Source: Fidelibacterota bacterium (GTDB lineage: Bacteria; Fidelibacterota; Marinisomatia; Marinisomatales; TCS55). From it: a DNA stretch of 9,009 nt. The stretch lies in the NCBI GenBank assembly GCA_014239505.1, contig JAAZYT010000008.1, positions 1-9,009 on the forward strand, read 5' to 3'. The first letter of the stretch is position 1, and each line of letters begins with the position of its first letter. Shown here in pieces: positions 6,718 to 9,009 of the stretch. Made by a program: the position numbers and the translations under genes. The notes below the pieces were generated by a model that was given only the letters and a program-made list of their open reading frames with translations, was not told the DNA's origin and searched no databases.

Positions 6718-9009
6718 TTAAAAGTTATATTGAACATTAAATATTATACCTATAGAATTTATATTAAAAGCCTCACCGGAATTATCAATCTTACCATCAC
6801 CGTCATTATCTAAGTTATCTTCTTTAAAATCAGGAAAATAATTAAACCTGACTTGACTCATCATTGACGCTGTTAAATTTTCTTGCAAACGATAATCGAA
6901 ACCAACCCTCAAACCCAGCAGCTTAGAACTAATTTGACTTTTACTATTTAAAAAAGTAATCACACCTTTGGAATTTATCTTATCTTGAAAAATCATTTTA
7001 TTGGCTGAAAAAGATAAATGAGTCCATGTGTAAGGAGTTTTAATCAATTCTTTATTTACCATAGAAGGAATTTCAAGTTTAGTTTGACTAAATAGAGAAA
7101 CAGTTTTTAACTGATTAGGAAATAGTGAAGATAAACTAACTGAAATTGTTTTTGAATCTGTTTTAGAAAATAAATAAGAAGAGCTTCTTTTATTATTTAG
7201 ATTATCTATGTTAGTAGCATTTCCAATATTTAAAGTAATACTTTGCTTAAGATTGCCACTTGTGAAAGGAACACTAAATGCTAGCATACTTGTTGAAGCT
7301 TTTGAATCTTCTCTTAAATCAACAGTCCTGCTTCCAACTGAATCTAACTTAGTTTTTTCATTATTTTTACCAATTGACTGAAAGTTTAAAACAAATGTTG
7401 GCATATTAGGACCTAATAAAAACGTTAAATTCATAAATAATGTATTAGTATTTAAAGGAGATACAGTTGTCTTTAAAATTTTATTATCTAGATGTTTAAA
7501 ACCAACATTAATAAATAACTTTTGTTGAAGTAAAGAAATTCTATCTGATATCGTAAACTGACGCGTATTACTCCTTAAGAATGGGTTTGCTAGTGAAATA
7601 TATTCTGGCCCAACCTGTAAATATTCAGCTAATATACTATTCCTTGAATAATTTCCTTTTAGTTTAATTCTAAAAGCAGACGATGGCATATTAATAATTG
7701 CTGCGATTGGATTAGATTTAAGTGAATTAATATCTATAGGCACCAAAGGTGTCATACTTGTATTAATAATAAACATACTTTGAAAGTTTTCTGGATCAAA
7801 AATAATATCTTCTGTACGAATCTTAGTTGTGCCTGAAAGTTCTTTCCCATCTTTATCATAAGCAACACCTATAAAACCATCTAGTGAATCATCTAAAGCA
7901 GTATCTAATTTTGAAATAGACATTGGTCCATCCCATATGTCTCTGTTATAGAGACTCAAATTCCAATCAAAGTCTATAGTCAATTTTCGATTATCCAAAA
8001 TCGTTCCAATATTGAAACCAAGGACTAGATTATCTTGAGGCTTTTGGCCATACCAATTATTTGTTGGAGTATTTAATTTATTTCCAGATATAGATATAGC
8101 ATTTTTAAACTCATCAATAGTGTAAATACCAATAGGTACTCCTTTTACAAGAGAGTCAGATAAAAAAGTTGCATCATTTATAACTTTATTTACCGATGTC
8201 GTGTCATCTCGAGTTTTAATTAGGTGTACTCCCGCATTAATTTTTGAAAATAAATTTGTTGAGATTCTTAATCCAGTCACATTTCTTCTAAATGTAAAAC
8301 CTGTTCGATCTAAGTAATATGACTTAGATCCATCTTCATTAGTTGATGTTTGATCATGTAAGATATTATATCCACCATTAATAACATCTCTTTCTTGAAC
8401 AACTCGATTTAATTCACCGTTAATAAATTGAACTCTAAGCCACTTCAAATCTACGTTCATACCAATCCCTCGAACTCGCTTTCCATCAATAGTAAAACGA
8501 CTTAGTTGTGGGTAGAAATCCCCTAAGTTTATATTAATAATATTCCCAAAGGAAAAAGCAGTGCCAAAACGATTATGTGGCTGCGAATAAGGCGACTCTC
8601 TTGAAGTTAATCTCATATCAGTATTTAATTTCGCCCATTGTACATCAATTTTTAAATCACCCACTATTTCAGCTATATTTAATGAATTTCCACTAAGTTT
8701 TTCTGAAGACAGGCGACTTTTAATCTTACCATCATATTTAATTAAGTCTACTAGCTCAGCACGCTCTTGCCCAACTGTAAACTTCCAGTTCAATGGATTG
8801 ATATCATTTCCATCCAAATCTTTTATCAATAATTCAATACTATGAATGCCAACAGATAATTCACCAGGATCATAACTGAGGATATTATCTTCAACTAATA
8901 TAGAATTAGAAACATTAATATTATCAATTAATAATTGCACAGATGAAATATCTACTTTGCTTGCATTAAAAAAAGAAGCTGCAATTAGAATAGATTTTTG
9001 ATCAACTAA
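6718..9009 (-). CDS. Ig-like domain outer-membrane beta-barrel protein, C-terminal part (5' end outside window)
   Basis: The frame is open through base 9009, giving 763 visible residues and a missing N-terminus. An in-frame GTG at 8940 is not a credible start, because it falls inside a domain that begins further upstream. Visible residues 5-80 resemble an Ig-like repeat: a short hydrophobic strand (KSILIAASF), then VQLLIDNINV, LSYDPGELSVGIHSIELLIKD and WKFTVG. From about residue 115 to the end the protein has alternating polar and hydrophobic strands with long loops, including GDFYPQLSRFTIDGKRVRG (163-181). The last strand ends IIFNVQYNF, with the terminal phenylalanine used by the Bam machinery. 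This indicates a large outer-membrane barrel. I do not recognise a named family; it is far too short for SprA. The cyclase follows after two bases, which suggests a joint function. Transport substrate or ligand is unknown. Confidence 0.8.
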   Translation of the reverse strand, partial: LVDQKSILIAASFFNASKVDISSVQLLIDNINVSNSILVEDNILSYDPGELSVGIHSIELLIKDLDGNDINPLNWKFTVGQERAELVDLIKYDGKIKSRLSSEKLSGNSLNIAEIVGDLKIDVQWAKLNTDMRLTSRESPYSQPHNRFGTAFSFGNIININLGDFYPQLSRFTIDGKRVRGIGMNVDLKWLRVQFINGELNRVVQERDVINGGYNILHDQTSTNEDGSKSYYLDRTGFTFRRNVTGLRISTNLFSKINAGVHLIKTRDDTTSVNKVINDATFLSDSLVKGVPIGIYTIDEFKNAISISGNKLNTPTNNWYGQKPQDNLVLGFNIGTILDNRKLTIDFDWNLSLYNRDIWDGPMSISKLDTALDDSLDGFIGVAYDKDGKELSGTTKIRTEDIIFDPENFQSMFIINTSMTPLVPIDINSLKSNPIAAIINMPSSAFRIKLKGNYSRNSILAEYLQVGPEYISLANPFLRSNTRQFTISDRISLLQQKLFINVGFKHLDNKILKTTVSPLNTNTLFMNLTFLLGPNMPTFVLNFQSIGKNNEKTKLDSVGSRTVDLREDSKASTSMLAFSVPFTSGNLKQSITLNIGNATNIDNLNNKRSSSYLFSKTDSKTISVSLSSLFPNQLKTVSLFSQTKLEIPSMVNKELIKTPYTWTHLSFSANKMIFQDKINSKGVITFLNSKSQISSKLLGLRVGFDYRLQENLTASMMSQVRFNYFPDFKEDNLDNDGDGKIDNSGEAFNINSIGIIFNVQYNF
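6784..6810 (-). other. Calcium-loop-like motif DNDGDGKID in the barrel protein
   Basis: Nine codons just before the last predicted beta-strand encode D-x-D-G-D-G-x-x-D, the spacing of calcium-binding loops of dockerin, EF-hand and thrombospondin-type repeats. A single loop in this position could bind calcium in an extracellular loop of the barrel. Calcium binding is inferred from the motif alone. Confidence 0.5.

Noticed and set aside
6595..6813. A 72-codon open frame on the plus strand across the cyclase/barrel junction
   Set aside because: It lies antisense to two strongly supported genes, has no recognisable protein features and fits chance openness in AT-rich DNA.
8938..8940. GTG as the start codon of the barrel gene
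   Set aside because: The frame is open upstream to the window edge and the residues before GTG complete the Ig-like domain.
6718..9009. SprA/Sov, the giant type IX translocon barrel, next to porX
   Set aside because: SprA is over 2000 residues, and the short Ig-like domain plus single barrel seen here does not resemble its C-terminal region as I know it; the missing 5' part leaves some doubt.

Overview
This is a compact, AT-rich window (roughly one third G+C by eye) in which every gene lies on the minus strand. Transcription therefore runs from 9009 towards 1. There are almost no gaps: the longest non-coding stretch is 47 bases (4059-4105), and no RNA genes, mobile elements, CRISPR arrays or long repeats are visible. 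The set of a PorX-type response regulator, a large outer-membrane beta-barrel protein carrying an Ig-like domain, and a CHASE2 adenylate cyclase points to a didermic bacterium of the FCB group (Fibrobacteres-Chlorobi-Bacteroidetes and relatives). Low-GC, tightly packed Marinimicrobia (SAR406) or a Bacteroidetes relative would fit, but the phylum is an inference. Most starts lack a clear Shine-Dalgarno sequence, which also fits; tsaB, with a TTG start, is the exception.

Upstream half in transcription order (9009-4106): first comes the 3' part of a large surface protein, whose 5' end lies outside the window. It has an Ig-like domain followed by a long outer-membrane beta-barrel ending in phenylalanine. 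Two bases after its stop begins an 869-residue membrane protein with an extracytoplasmic CHASE2 sensor, three membrane segments and a complete class III cyclase domain. The two look like one expression unit, an envelope-sensing module that makes cAMP.

Downstream half (4058-1): after a 47-base gap with a plausible promoter comes a REC-PglZ response regulator of the PorX family, known as a regulator of type IX secretion. Then follow tsaE, tsaB, rimI, accD and the 5' end of surE. These genes overlap by 4 bases (porX/tsaE, tsaE/tsaB, accD/surE) or 20 bases (rimI/accD), or are 8 bases apart (tsaB/rimI). The cluster therefore joins a secretion and envelope regulator to tRNA t6A modification (TsaE and TsaB), ribosomal protein acetylation (RimI), the first step of fatty acid synthesis (AccD) and a nucleotidase (SurE).

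The housekeeping genes are ordinary. The parts worth a second look are the barrel/cyclase pair, its placement immediately before a catalytically intact PorX, and the dense translational coupling of PorX to core metabolism.
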